DNA of 64,000 bases from Desulforamulus aeronauticus DSM 10349 (GCF_900142375.1 NZ_FRAR01000014.1:1-64000), one strand, 5' to 3'; counted from the stretch's first letter, positions 25,090 to 34,093 are shown. The notes: generated from the letters alone by a model not told the origin. A program made the numbers and translations.

Positions 25090-25118
25090 TTGCTTCTACT
25101 TAGTCAGCAGAGTATAAT
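25090..25118 (+). promoter_or_regulatory. murI promoter
   Basis: -35 TTGCTT (25090-25095) and -10 TATAAT (25113-25118) with a 17-bp spacer, about 44 nt before the murI start. Confidence 0.65.
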
Positions 25119-25161
25119 AAATTACAGCATTTACCAACAACCAAACCTTGAGGTGATTATC

Positions 25162-25965
25162 TTGACCCAACCCATAGGTATTTTCGATTCAGGTGTTGGC
25201 GGTTTATCTGTAGCCAAAGAAATTCGTCAACTACTTCCTTTAGAAGACATCCTATATTATGCTGATTCAGCCTATTGTCCTTACGGGGATAAGGACCCTG
25301 CCATAATCCGGCAGCGAGAACGAGTTATTACCGAGTTTTTACTGCAGCAGGGAGCCAAAATGATTGTGGTGGCCTGCAACACCGCTTCTTCCGCCGGTTT
25401 GGAGGAACTACGTGAACTTTGTAACCTTCCCATTATCGGCATGGAACCAGGTGTAAAACCGGCTATAGCCGCCACGAGAAATGGTAAAATCGGTGTCTTG
25501 GCCACCAGTGTCACCATTGCTGGTGACCGTTTTGCTTCTCTGGTAAAGCGTTATGCGGAAAATAACGTCGTCATTAATCAACCCTGCCCTGGTCTGGTGG
25601 AGCTTATTGAACAAGGTAAGCTAAATGATCCGAAAACCCGGGAGATTCTTCAGGGATTCCTGTCCCCGATGTTGGAACAGGGGGTAGATACGGTGGTACT
25701 CGGCTGTACTCACTATCCCTTCCTACGCCCCTTAATAGAAGAAATGGCCGGCCCCGATGTCATGGTAATTGATACCGGTCTGGCAGTGGCCCACCAGGTA
25801 ACTCGAATATTGGATGAGCACAACCTGGCCGTAACAGAAGGCACCGCCGGCAGGGATTTATTCTTCACCAGCGGCAGTGAGGCTCTGGTGGCCAAAGTAA
25901 TTCGTGATCTCTGGCTAAGGGATAATATTGTTGTTAAAAGTATCCCACTACACCCAGAAAAATAG
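25162..25965 (+). CDS. murI: glutamate racemase
   Basis: Converts L- to D-glutamate for peptidoglycan. A 267-residue protein with IGIFDSGVGGLSVAKEI, the first catalytic cysteine in VVACNTASSAG and the second in VVLGCTHYPFLRP. I chose the TTG at 25162, after GAGGTGA and directly before TQPIGIFDSG; the frame extends to 25090 without support. Its stop codon lies inside the following terminator. Confidence 0.95.
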   Translation: MTQPIGIFDSGVGGLSVAKEIRQLLPLEDILYYADSAYCPYGDKDPAIIRQRERVITEFLLQQGAKMIVVACNTASSAGLEELRELCNLPIIGMEPGVKPAIAATRNGKIGVLATSVTIAGDRFASLVKRYAENNVVINQPCPGLVELIEQGKLNDPKTREILQGFLSPMLEQGVDTVVLGCTHYPFLRPLIEEMAGPDVMVIDTGLAVAHQVTRILDEHNLAVTEGTAGRDLFFTSGSEALVAKVIRDLWLRDNIVVKSIPLHPEK

Positions 25966-26001
25966 TTAACGCGGCAGATCACTGCCGCGTTAACTATTTT
26001 T
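25958..26001. terminator. strong bidirectional terminator
   Basis: A perfect 20-bp stem from AAAAATAGTTAACGCGGCAG and its complement around an ATCA loop. It contains the murI stop codon and abuts the sodA stop. Confidence 0.95.
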
Positions 26002-26595
26002 CTAAAGGCAATCAGCTAACCTGCGATTAACATCTTGCCAATTGACCAAGTTCCACCAAGCTTCCACAAAGGCCGCCCGCTTGTTTTGATACTTTAGGTA
26101 GTAGGCATGTTCCCAGAGGTCCAAAGCCAGCAAGGGAACCACTCCCCACTGAGTGAGGTTTTGGTGCTTTTCCGCAGTTAGGATTTCTAACTTCTTAAAG
26201 ATGGGGTTATAGCATAAAAGTGTCCAGCCGGAGCCTTCCACTGCCACGGCAGCGGCGGAAAACTGCTTTTTAAAAGTATCAAAGCTACCAAAATATTTAG
26301 TAATCTCTTCGGCCACCAAACCTGTAGCCGGTCCGCCACCTTGAGGCGCCATATTATCCCAAAACAGGGTATGTAGGATATGGCCGGACCCATGAAAGGC
26401 CAATTCCCTCTCCCAGTGTTTTACCAGAGCAAAGTCTCCCTTTTCTCTGGCTTCCAGCAATTTAGCCTCAGCGTTGTTTAAGCCATCCACATACGCTTTA
26501 TGGTGGGCATCATGGTGCAATTTTACTGTTTGCTCATCATAATAAGGTTCCAAAGCGTTATAAGCATAGGGTAAAGCAGGTAATTCATGTTTCAT
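26002..26595 (-). CDS. superoxide dismutase, Fe/Mn type
   Basis: A 197-residue enzyme that dismutates superoxide. Metal ligands are visible in KLHHDAHHKAYVDGLN (first His pair region), the GSGHILHTLFWDNM segment, and LALDLWEHAYYLKYQNKRA (Asp and His). Fe versus Mn preference cannot be read with confidence. A palindrome (TGTATTATAATACA, 26632-26645) upstream may be a regulatory site. Confidence 0.94.
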   Translation of the reverse strand: MKHELPALPYAYNALEPYYDEQTVKLHHDAHHKAYVDGLNNAEAKLLEAREKGDFALVKHWERELAFHGSGHILHTLFWDNMAPQGGGPATGLVAEEITKYFGSFDTFKKQFSAAAVAVEGSGWTLLCYNPIFKKLEILTAEKHQNLTQWGVVPLLALDLWEHAYYLKYQNKRAAFVEAWWNLVNWQDVNRRLADCL

Positions 26596-26631
26596 ATTTT
26601 TTCCTCCATTCCAAATATTAACTATCTATAC

Positions 26632-26645
26632 TGTATTATAATACA
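26632..26645. promoter_or_regulatory. 14-bp palindrome upstream of the superoxide dismutase gene
   Basis: TGTATTATAATACA is a perfect palindrome 36 nt before the start codon, overlapping a likely -10 region. It may bind a stress regulator. The TTATAAT core recalls, but does not match, the PerR box. Confidence 0.4.
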
Positions 26646-26691
26646 CCGATGCAAGTTATTTATTACTTCTTCCTTACATTATAATAACTTA

Positions 26692-26871
26692 TTACTCACA
26701 AACCTCCCGAAAGGTACGACAAAAGGTTTCCGCCAGCATCATCACATGGTCAAGAAAATCCTCCGTAAAACTATAATCTTGACAAGCGAAAAAAGATGGG
26801 TCTTCTAAAAAAACAGAGACAGGATGCCGGCCAAACATATTCATAAATTGTTCCATTGAAGTAATGCTCAT
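26692..26871 (-). CDS. hypothetical 59-residue protein
   Basis: Short frame with GGGAGGG 6 nt before ATG. The product is helical and acidic, with three cysteines (FFACQDYSF, TFCRTFREVCE) and many Met and Phe residues. I do not recognise it. It reads toward sodA, ending about 97 nt before that gene's start, so the two could share a transcript. Confidence 0.55.
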   Translation of the reverse strand: MSITSMEQFMNMFGRHPVSVFLEDPSFFACQDYSFTEDFLDHVMMLAETFCRTFREVCE

Positions 26872-26956
26872 TGATATCCCTCCCTGATTGAGATCATACC
26901 AAAAATATATAACAAAGCAATAAACATATTGTTACTAAATTATTAAAATATAAATA

Positions 26957-27052
26957 AAGGCCCTGTGAGAGGCCTTACCCCCAATCATATTCCAGACATC
27001 CCAGTGGCTGCTTCATACTGCAGACCCTGGATGACCCGGATAATTTCATCTA
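26957..27052 (-). pseudogene. decayed 3' fragment of a second peroxiredoxin gene
   Basis: A 50-nt stretch at 27001-27050 is identical to 32871-32920 inside the intact peroxiredoxin gene. The preceding GGCCCTGTGAGAGGCC (26959-26974) corresponds to that gene's terminator (32767-32784), with about 65 nt of coding sequence deleted between them. Nothing of the rest of the gene remains. It marks a lost duplicate at the left edge of the ABC-transporter block. Confidence 0.75.
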
Positions 27053-27160
27053 TGAACCTCCAGTGATTCATATTGGTTTAACCTACTCCAACAGCCATAT
27101 TTTTTCTTCTTGCCATATATAAGTGAGATTAACAAAATTGTAAGAAGTTTAAGAAATTTA

Positions 27161-27189
27161 TTGACAAAGTATGAATAACCAATTATTAT
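27161..27189 (+). promoter_or_regulatory. promoter of the nickel/peptide-type ABC transporter operon
   Basis: -35 TTGACA (27161-27166) and -10 TATTAT (27184-27189), 17 bp apart. The -35 is a perfect consensus. Transcription would start about 235 nt before the first gene. Confidence 0.7.
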
Positions 27190-27195
27190 CAAAGC

Positions 27196-27431
27196 TAATA
27201 ATTGTGCCACGAAGGCACAAGCCGCTTAAGGGTACATAAAAACTTTATCCCTGCTCCCAAAAGTATGTTTTGCAGAAATCGTGATAACTACAAGGATACA
27301 ATGAATGTATTGTTTACCACCAGAAGGTTGGATTTTTTCTGACCTTCTTTTATTTTTGCACAAATAACAATACAGAACAGGTTTTTGCCTGTTTGATAAT
27401 AATATAAACAGCTGAAAAGGAATGGTTACTA
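27196..27431 (+). ncRNA. long structured leader with internal terminator, unassigned
   Basis: Between promoter and first gene the RNA can form TTGTGCC/GGCACAA (27205-27223), AGGGTA/TATCCCT, and an intrinsic terminator AGAAGGT/ACCTTCT with a T-rich tail (27322-27358). A second hairpin, AACAGG/CCTGTT, lies near 27378-27393. A terminator ahead of the operon implies attenuation. I could not match it to any riboswitch class I know. Confidence 0.45.
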
Positions 27432-29044
27432 TGAAAAATAAAAAATGGTTTGGCTTGCCCCTGCTTTTAGCGTTTGTTGTTGCACTTGCGGGCTGCGGAA
27501 CTAAACCCGCCGATGAAGGCACAAAAACTAATACCCCTAAAGACAGCGTTGTTATTTCAATGGATGCAGAGTCCGAACCTGCCGCAGGATTTGACCCCAT
27601 CATGGGCTGGGCTGCCGGAGAGCATACCCATGACCCGCTTTTCCAAAGCACCCTTCTGGTCACAAATGATGACCTTACAATCGGCAAAGACCTTGCAACA
27701 GAATATACTATTGCTGATAATGGAAAGACTTGGACTTTCAAAATCCGCAGTGATGTTAAATTTACCGATGGCAAGCCCCTTACCGCCTCGGATGTAGCTT
27801 TTACCTATAACACCGCTAAAGAACAGGCTACGGATACCGATTTGTCTATGATTGATTCTGTGGAAGCTGTTGACGCCCAAACTGCTGTTTTTCATTTTAA
27901 CAAACCTTATTCTGCTTTTGCATACATAGCGGCGGTTGTAGGAATTGTTCCTGAACATGCCTATAACCCGTCAACCTATGGGCAAAACCCAATTGGCTCA
28001 GGGAGATATATTTTGAAACAATGGGATAAGGGCGAACAGGTAATTTTAGAGGCAAATCCTGACTATTACGGTGAAAAGGTCAAAATGAAACGTATTACCA
28101 TTGTTTTTATGTCGGAGGATGCTTCCTATGCCGCTGCACAGGCCGGTCAGGTTGATGTGGCCTATACAGCGCCAAACTACACCTTAAAACAGGTAAACGG
28201 ATATAAAATTACATCTTTTGCCAGCGTGGACGTGCGCGGTATTAACCTACCCTGCATCCCTTCCGGCGGCAAAACAACGCCGGATGCTTCCGGGGAAACT
28301 CTTCCGGCAGGCAATGATACTACCTCAAACAAAGCCATACGTCAGGCATTGTCCTTTGCCATTGACAGAGAAGCGCTCGTAAAAGATGTTCTATATGGAT
28401 ATGGTTCGGCAGCTTACAGTGAAAGCCACGGAGAGCCTTGGGAAAACCCTGCTATGAAAGAGGTTTCCTACGACCCCCAAAAATCAAAAAGCATTATGGA
28501 AGCGGATGGTTGGAAGCTCAACGCTGACGGTATCTATGAGAAAAACGGAAAGAAAGCGGAGTTTGACCTGCTTTACATGTCTTCAAACTCTGCGCGTACC
28601 GGCCTTGCCATGGCGGTAGCTGAAAAGGCGAAGGCTGTTGGTATAAAAATTAATCCCAAAGGCTCAAGTTGGGATGAAATCTCAAAGCTGTATTACGAAA
28701 CTCCCCATGTATTTGGGGCAGGAATGCATTCGCCCACAGGAATCATTAGCCATTACTATACCGAAAAAAATGGTGCGTCTTATTCAAACCCCGCCGTGGA
28801 TAAACATATTGATGATGCACTTGCTGCTCCCTCTGTTGAGGCATCCTATCCCTTATGGAGTAAGGCCCAATGGGACGGCACGGTAGGCGTTACACCTACC
28901 GCCGATTCGCCTTGGGTATGGCTGGTTGAAATTGACCATATCTATTTTGTAAAAGACGGCTTGAACGTGATAGATAAAAAGATTCATCCACACGGATACG
29001 GATGGACGATTACCAATAACGCAGACCAGTGGTATTGGAATTAG
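27432..29044 (+). CDS. ABC transporter substrate-binding lipoprotein, nickel/peptide family
   Basis: A family 5 solute-binding protein. A lipoprotein signal (FVVALAGC, lipobox Cys at about residue 22 from ATG 27432) is followed by the SBP_bac_5 fold: GKTWTFKIRSDVKFTDGKPLTASDVAFT, NPIGSGRYILKQW, and IRQALSFAIDREALV. It is the first gene of an operon with two permeases and two ATPases. The substrate could be nickel, a metallophore or peptides; sequence alone does not decide it. The ATG (in frame with a GTG at 27423) follows AAAAGGA. Confidence 0.88.
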
Positions 29045-29055
29045 GACGTGCTGAT

Positions 29056-30057
29056 ATGAAAACAGGACATGCAGTAGCTGTATATTTAGTAAAAATTTTA
29101 GTAAAGTTGCTTTTGGTGCTGCTGGCCGTGAGCATTATTTGCTTTGTCCTGATTTCGGTTTCACCTGTTGATCCTATCCGCATGTATGTGGGTGAAGTGG
29201 GAATGCGCAATATCCAGCCGGAAACACTGGCCAAACTTGAGTCCTATTTTGGATTGGACACACCGCTGACGATACGGTATTTCAATTGGCTTTCAGATTT
29301 TGTACGCGGAGATATGGGTACATCACTGATTTACCGTCAGCCCGTAATAGACGTAATTGGTGTGCGGTTTGTTAATTCCTTTGCCCTAATGCTTACCGCA
29401 TGGCTGTTTTCGGGGATATTGGGTTTTTTTCTCGGCGTTATTGCCGGCATCCGGCGCGGCAGACTGACGGATAAGCTGGTTAAGGGATATTCGCTCCTCT
29501 TGGCCAGCACCCCCACCTTTTGGCTGGCACTTGTTATGCTGATGGTTTTCGCCGTTTGGCTTAAATGGTTTCCGATAGGACTTAGCGTGCCAATTGGCGT
29601 AGATGCTTCAAAAGTGACTATATTTGATACTCTGCATCACCTGTTCCTTCCCGCATTGACCCTTAGCGTAATCGGCGTGGCCAACATTGCCCTGCATACC
29701 CGCGAAAAGATGATTGATGTTATGGCAGAAGATTACGTGCTTTATGCCAAAGCGCGTGGAAAGAGTACCTTTTCTATTCTTCGCCATCATGGTATCCGTA
29801 ACGTAATCCTGCCGGCAATCACCCTTCAATTTGCTTCAATCGGAGAAATTTTTGGCGGTTCTGTACTTGTAGAACAAGTTTTTTCATATCCGGGCTTAGG
29901 GCAGGCGGCAGTAAACGCCGGGCTGAGCGGAGATTCCCCGCTTCTTCTAGGTATTGCTGTTATCAGCGCTGCGTTGGTGTTTTCCGGTAACTTCATAGCA
30001 AATGCCCTGTATGGTATTATTGACCCACGCATCAGAAGGGGGCTGAAAAATGACTGA
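29056..30057 (+). CDS. ABC transporter permease, DppB/NikB type
   Basis: A 333-residue permease with an N-terminal helix (LVKLLLVLLAVSIICFVLI), a periplasmic segment (LGLDTPLTIRYFNWLSDFVRGDMGTSL) and five further helices. The EAA-type loop ARGKSTFSILRHHGIRNVILP contacts the ATPase. I chose ATG 29056, with AGGA 9 nt upstream. It follows the binding protein by about 10 nt. Confidence 0.9.
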   Translation: MKTGHAVAVYLVKILVKLLLVLLAVSIICFVLISVSPVDPIRMYVGEVGMRNIQPETLAKLESYFGLDTPLTIRYFNWLSDFVRGDMGTSLIYRQPVIDVIGVRFVNSFALMLTAWLFSGILGFFLGVIAGIRRGRLTDKLVKGYSLLLASTPTFWLALVMLMVFAVWLKWFPIGLSVPIGVDASKVTIFDTLHHLFLPALTLSVIGVANIALHTREKMIDVMAEDYVLYAKARGKSTFSILRHHGIRNVILPAITLQFASIGEIFGGSVLVEQVFSYPGLGQAAVNAGLSGDSPLLLGIAVISAALVFSGNFIANALYGIIDPRIRRGLKND

Positions 30058-30907
30058 TATTACTATTTTGCAACAATACAAAAAGCCCCGCCTGAATCAA
30101 CGACACAAGACGCTTATCTATTTTATCTTTGCCGTAGTTTTATTGCTGTGCATAGCAATATCCGGAAGTTTAATGGGTGAGATAGCAATCACAACCCGCT
30201 CTGACGCAAAAAACCTCTTACCCAGCATGGCTCACCCATTCGGAACAGACTGGCTGGGGCGTGATATGCTGGCAAGAACCCTCAAAGGACTTTCTATCAG
30301 TATTGTTATCGGAATTTTAGCCTCGGTAATCAGTGCAATTTTGGCAGGCATTTTGGGCGTTCTTGCCGCATCTTTCGGAAAAAAGACCGATGCAGTCATT
30401 GAATTTTTAATCAATGTAGTTTTGGGCATCCCGCATCTTTTGCTGTTACTGCTGATTTCCTACGCCTTGGGTAAGGGTATGTTCGGTGTAGTAATAGCTG
30501 TAGCGGTCAGTCATTGGCCGATGCTGGCGCGTGTTATCCGCGGTGAGGTTCTGGCTATAAAAGAAGCTCCTTATGTTAAAATAGCGAAAAAACTGGGGCA
30601 ACATAACCTAAAAATTGCGCGAAAGCATATGCTACCTCATATATTCCCGCAATTTTTAGTAGGATTTATTTTGTTATTCCCTCATGCGGTTTTACACGAA
30701 GCAGCTCTCACTTTTCTTGGTTTTGGGCTTAAGCCGGAACAACCGGGAATTGGTATAATTCTGTCCGAAAGCATGAAGTATCTGTCGCTTGGTATGTGGT
30801 GGCTTGCCGTATTCCCAGGGCTTGCCCTGCTGTCTACGGTCTTGCTGTTTGATTTAATGGGAAGCAGTCTAAGAAGCCTGATTGACCCCCACAGCGCAAA
30901 TAAATAG
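30050..30907 (+). CDS. ABC transporter permease, DppC/NikC type
   Basis: The second permease, 285 residues, overlapping the first by 8 nt. HPFGTDWLGRDMLARTLKG is the hallmark of the OppC/DppC/NikC group, and the cytoplasmic coupling loop AKKLGQHNLKIARKHMLPHI is present. Six helices are predicted. Confidence 0.92.
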   Translation: MTDITILQQYKKPRLNQRHKTLIYFIFAVVLLLCIAISGSLMGEIAITTRSDAKNLLPSMAHPFGTDWLGRDMLARTLKGLSISIVIGILASVISAILAGILGVLAASFGKKTDAVIEFLINVVLGIPHLLLLLLISYALGKGMFGVVIAVAVSHWPMLARVIRGEVLAIKEAPYVKIAKKLGQHNLKIARKHMLPHIFPQFLVGFILLFPHAVLHEAALTFLGFGLKPEQPGIGIILSESMKYLSLGMWWLAVFPGLALLSTVLLFDLMGSSLRSLIDPHSANK

Positions 30908-31033
30908 TCAAGGGTAATATGAACGGGCTGTCGTAGTATGGTAATGGTTATTTTGAGTTATTTACTATACCAAATCGAGCTGGAAATTCAGTAAGGTTTG
31001 GTTTGCAAGACATATTTACGAGGGGGATAGCGG

Positions 31034-31960
31034 ATGAGTCAAAAAGAATTATTAAAAGTTGAAAATCTTTCGGTATCCTTTACCGGCTATGAAAGAGGAT
31101 TCAGGCAAATTGATTTACAGGTAATCGAAAATCTGAATGTTACCGTCAAAAAAGGCGAAATGGTGGCGGTGGTGGGTGCAAGCGGTTCAGGTAAAAGCCT
31201 TTTGGCTCACACCCTGCTTGGGATATTGCCGCCCAACAGTACGGCGTGCGGCAATATTTATTTTGAGGGGGAATTGCTGAACGCTCAGAAAATAAACCAG
31301 CTTCGGGGTAAAGAAATTGCTTTTGTGCCTCAAAGCGTTACTTACCTTGACCCACTAAAAAAAGTCGGCTCGCAGGTACGGAAGGATAAAAAAGTAATAG
31401 AGTCCTACCGGAAACAACAGGAGCTTTTTTCCTTCTATGATTTGCCTGCCAAAACCGATAACCTATACCCTTTCGAGCTTTCGGGCGGGATGGCAAGACG
31501 TGTTTTTTTATCCGCCGCCATGATGGAAACCCCTAAACTAATTGTAGCAGATGAGCCGACGCCGGGATTGCACTTGGAAGCTGCAAAAAACTCCCTTAAG
31601 CATTTTCGTGAGTTTGCGGACAAAGGGGGCGGCGTACTGCTGATTACCCATGACATTGAGCTTGCGCTGGAAGTTAGCGACCGTATTGCCGTGTTTTATG
31701 CCGGAACAACGGTGGAGGAAGCTTTTGCGTCGGATTTTCAGTCAGAGAACCTACTAAGACATCCCTATACCAAAGCTTTATGGCGGGCCTTGCCGCAAAA
31801 CGGATTTGCACCTACACCCGGAGTACAGCCCTATGTAAAAGATAAGCCGCAAGGCTGTGTTTATGCTCCGCGGTGTTCAGTGTATTCGTCAAAATGTAAC
31901 AGTAAAATTCCTATGCAGACCATACGCAATGGCAGTGTACTGTGCGCTTGTGCAAAGTAA
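31034..31960 (+). CDS. ABC transporter ATP-binding protein, DppD/NikD type
   Basis: A 308-residue ATPase with Walker A GASGSGKSLLAH, Q-loop VPQSVTYLDPL, signature LSGGMARRVFLSAAMM, Walker B LIVADEPTPGLH and switch THD. The C-terminal oligopeptide-transporter extension ends in a Cys cluster (CVYAPRCSVYSSKC), which may hold an Fe-S cluster as in other OppD/DppD proteins. It comes after a 126-nt gap in which I see no gene or hairpin. Confidence 0.92.
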   Translation: MSQKELLKVENLSVSFTGYERGFRQIDLQVIENLNVTVKKGEMVAVVGASGSGKSLLAHTLLGILPPNSTACGNIYFEGELLNAQKINQLRGKEIAFVPQSVTYLDPLKKVGSQVRKDKKVIESYRKQQELFSFYDLPAKTDNLYPFELSGGMARRVFLSAAMMETPKLIVADEPTPGLHLEAAKNSLKHFREFADKGGGVLLITHDIELALEVSDRIAVFYAGTTVEEAFASDFQSENLLRHPYTKALWRALPQNGFAPTPGVQPYVKDKPQGCVYAPRCSVYSSKCNSKIPMQTIRNGSVLCACAK

Positions 31961-31972
31961 GGAGATAAAGCT

Positions 31973-32575
31973 ATGCTTTTAGAAGCAAGAGAAATCAGCT
32001 TTGGATATAAAAAGGGCTATCATATACTAAATAACATCTCCTTTGCCGCTGAAAGCAGCGAAAGGGTTGGCATTGTTGCGCCCAGCGGATTTGGCAAAAC
32101 GACTCTGTGTAAAATATTAGCGGGATATAGTAAGCCCTCTAACGGACAGGTGCTTTTGGACGGCGAAGATGTATATGGGATGAAAGGCTATCATCCTGTG
32201 CAAATGATCTGGCAGCATCCCGAAACCTCTGTAAATCCACGGTTACGATTGAAAGAAACCATCGCTGAAGGTGACCAGATTGAGCAACGCATCATCAATG
32301 CACTTGGCATTGAACACGACTGGCTAAACCGATTCCCAGGCGAACTGTCAGGCGGCGAGCTGCAAAGATTTTGCATTGCCCGTGCGTTGGGACAACGTAC
32401 GCGATTTTTGATTGCAGACGAAATCAGCACTATGCTGGACATGATTACTCAGGCGCAGATATGGAGCTTTCTTTTGGAGGAAACAGAAAAGCGAAAATTG
32501 GGGCTGATTGTGGTCACTCATAATACTGCTTTGGCCGAAAAGGTGTGTACAAGAATACAAATTCTTACGAAGTAG
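31973..32575 (+). CDS. ABC transporter ATP-binding protein, NikE/DppF type (short)
   Basis: A 200-residue ATPase with Walker A APSGFGKTTLCKI, a WQHPETSVNP Q-loop, signature LSGGELQRFCIARAL and Walker B FLIADEISTMLD. It lacks the C-terminal extension of DppF, as is usual for NikE-like partners. It ends the operon, 12 nt after the NikD-like gene. Confidence 0.9.
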   Translation: MLLEAREISFGYKKGYHILNNISFAAESSERVGIVAPSGFGKTTLCKILAGYSKPSNGQVLLDGEDVYGMKGYHPVQMIWQHPETSVNPRLRLKETIAEGDQIEQRIINALGIEHDWLNRFPGELSGGELQRFCIARALGQRTRFLIADEISTMLDMITQAQIWSFLLEETEKRKLGLIVVTHNTALAEKVCTRIQILTK

Positions 32576-32633
32576 CAGTATTGCACAGTTATAATATTTA
32601 TATATTTTATGTCTTTAAGATATCTGTATGTTG

Positions 32634-32681
32634 GGAAGTGGCCGTGTTACTCGTAGGGTGAGCGGCCTCTTCCTTCATTTT
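32634..32681 (+). terminator. terminator of the ABC transporter operon
   Basis: GGAAGTGGCCG and CGGCCTCTTCC form a hairpin followed by a T-rich tract. Confidence 0.75.
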
Positions 32682-32754
32682 TTATTGAGGTCATCCAAGG
32701 TATTTCGGCTCTATTCTTCGTAATACCGAGCAGTGAAAGAATTACTAAATGATG

Positions 32755-32784
32755 ATTAAAATGTAAAGGCCCCGTGAGGAGCCT
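32755..32784 (-). terminator. terminator of the peroxiredoxin gene
   Basis: On the minus strand AGGCTCC-TCAC-GGGGCCT (with one G-U pair) is followed by TTTACATTTT. A related copy survives in the relic at 26957. Confidence 0.75.
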
Positions 32785-32793
32785 CGTACCCAA

Positions 32794-33417
32794 TTATATT
32801 CTCCCTACCATGCTAAACTCTTTTTGAATACCGGCCATGCCCGGACGCCAACCGGCAGGAATCCCTAACCCAGTGGCTGCTTCATACTGCAGACCCTGGA
32901 TGACCCGGATAATTTCATCCACATTACGTCCTACTTCCGGCGGATATAAGGAAACATATTTTACCTTCCCCTCGGGGGATATTATAAAGGTGGCACGGTA
33001 CGTAAAGCCCAGTTCTTCTCGGAGAACACCGTACTTGCGTGAAATCTTGTGGGAACGATCGGAAAGCAAGGGGTACTGGATTATGCGGGCAGAGGGTGAT
33101 ACCTCCGCAAAAACCTTGTGGGAAAAGACACTGTCTGTACTAATAGCCAGTACCTGCACACCCAGTCTCTGAAATTCATCATAACGGGCAGCCACGGCTG
33201 CCAATTCGGTAGGTCAAACAAAGGTGAAATCACTGGCATAAAAGAACAGGGTGACCCAATGATTTTTATAGTCACTTAGATTCACGGTAACCCGATTTCC
33301 TCGGTAGTAGGCTTCTGCCGTAAAGTCTGGAGCCGGTTCCTCCGGTTTTACTATAATATTTGGATACCCGCAGGGGGGCATCTCCAAAGCAGGCTTCGTT
33401 TCTTTGGTATCTGACAT
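32794..33417 (-). CDS. selenocysteine-containing peroxiredoxin (Sec68)
   Basis: A thiol peroxidase of the AhpC/Prx family. The frame runs from ATG 33417 (GGGGGTG upstream) through an in-frame TGA at 33214-33216 into the rest of the protein, placing Sec where the peroxidatic Cys belongs: SDFTFV-U-PTELAAV. The conserved later Arg region (GFTYRATFIISPEGKV) is intact. The C-terminal resolving Cys of typical 2-Cys enzymes (usually VCPANW) is replaced by GIPAGWRPG, so it is probably a 1-Sec type. GGCAGC/GCTGCC forms a SECIS-like hairpin 11 nt after the TGA. 207 residues. Confidence 0.95.
33187..33216 (-). promoter_or_regulatory. SECIS-like element of the peroxiredoxin gene
   Basis: After TGA (33214-33216) and 11 nt, GGCAGC-CGTG-GCTGCC forms a 6-bp stem with G in the second loop position, the bacterial SECIS pattern. 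Confidence 0.8.
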
Positions 33418-33467
33418 AAAAACACCCCCAACATTGTTTCCATTTATTGTATGATGTCTGGTTATCA

Positions 33468-33483
33468 TTTGACACATGTCAAA
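33468..33483. promoter_or_regulatory. palindromic operator candidate between prx and the winged-helix gene
   Basis: TTTGACA-CA-TGTCAAA, 7-bp perfect arms, in the 146-bp divergent region. It could be the site of the adjacent winged-helix protein. It also contains a TTGACA -35 element. Confidence 0.45.
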
Positions 33484-33563
33484 ACAATCGGGGATTTCTA
33501 TTTACAGCCCATGTGTTGTTTGGTTTAATTATGAAAGAAGGTTTTTGTAGGAGGGTTCTTAAA

Positions 33564-34088
33564 ATGACAGAAAAAAATGCCTGTGGTTGCAAACCTCGCA
33601 AAATATCTAAAGGCTTACTCACCAGAGTAGGTAATTTCATCCGTGACAAATCCGTGGATGGTATTTGTGTGAAAAGTATTGCTGATATAGCCGATGAGAT
33701 GGGTCTGCTGCTGCCTACCATTGTGGTAGATGCTCTGGCTAAGTTGGAAGAAAAGGGAACCATTAAAGTTAAGGAACGGGGACAAGAGCTCACTGACCGA
33801 AGCGCCTTCATCTATATTGGTGATGATGAAGTAAGTAAGCTGATGTCCAATGCGGTCTTGTTAACCCATGAACTAGGTGCTAGCCTAGGAGACAACCCAG
33901 AGTTTCAACAATTGAAACAAATGATCAATGAGATGGTAAATATTCTGGACCAGCAAAACAAAGAGGTCATTGAATATCATGCCTTTAAAAGTGGGGTTGT
34001 CAAACAAATTGAAGCCCAGGAGGGTGTATATCACATTATTTCTAAGACCCGTCTGAATAATCTCTTTATTGAAGAGACGAGAAGGTAA
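33564..34088 (+). CDS. winged-helix transcriptional regulator with N-terminal CxC motif
   Basis: A 174-residue protein. Residues about 15-75 look like a winged helix (ISKGLLTRVGNFIRDKS ... IADIADEMGLLLPTIVVDALAKLEEKGTIKVKERG). The rest is helical with a coiled segment (LKQMINEMVNILDQQNKEV). The N terminus has CGC (residues 6-8) that could sense redox state or metal. It is divergent from the seleno-peroxiredoxin and is its likely regulator by position. ATG 33564 follows AGGAGGG. Confidence 0.65.
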   Translation: MTEKNACGCKPRKISKGLLTRVGNFIRDKSVDGICVKSIADIADEMGLLLPTIVVDALAKLEEKGTIKVKERGQELTDRSAFIYIGDDEVSKLMSNAVLLTHELGASLGDNPEFQQLKQMINEMVNILDQQNKEVIEYHAFKSGVVKQIEAQEGVYHIISKTRLNNLFIEETRR

Positions 34089-34093
34089 AGCTG

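Noticed and set aside
27196-27431. Cobalamin, Mg, nickel-cobalt or Moco riboswitch before the ABC transporter
   Set aside because: I could not find the conserved core motifs of these classes, so it is left unassigned.
32794-33477. Peroxiredoxin split by a stop as a frameshift or nonsense pseudogene
   Set aside because: The stop is TGA exactly at the catalytic position with a SECIS-like hairpin, the frame is intact on both sides, and selD is in the same genome. Selenocysteine is the better reading.
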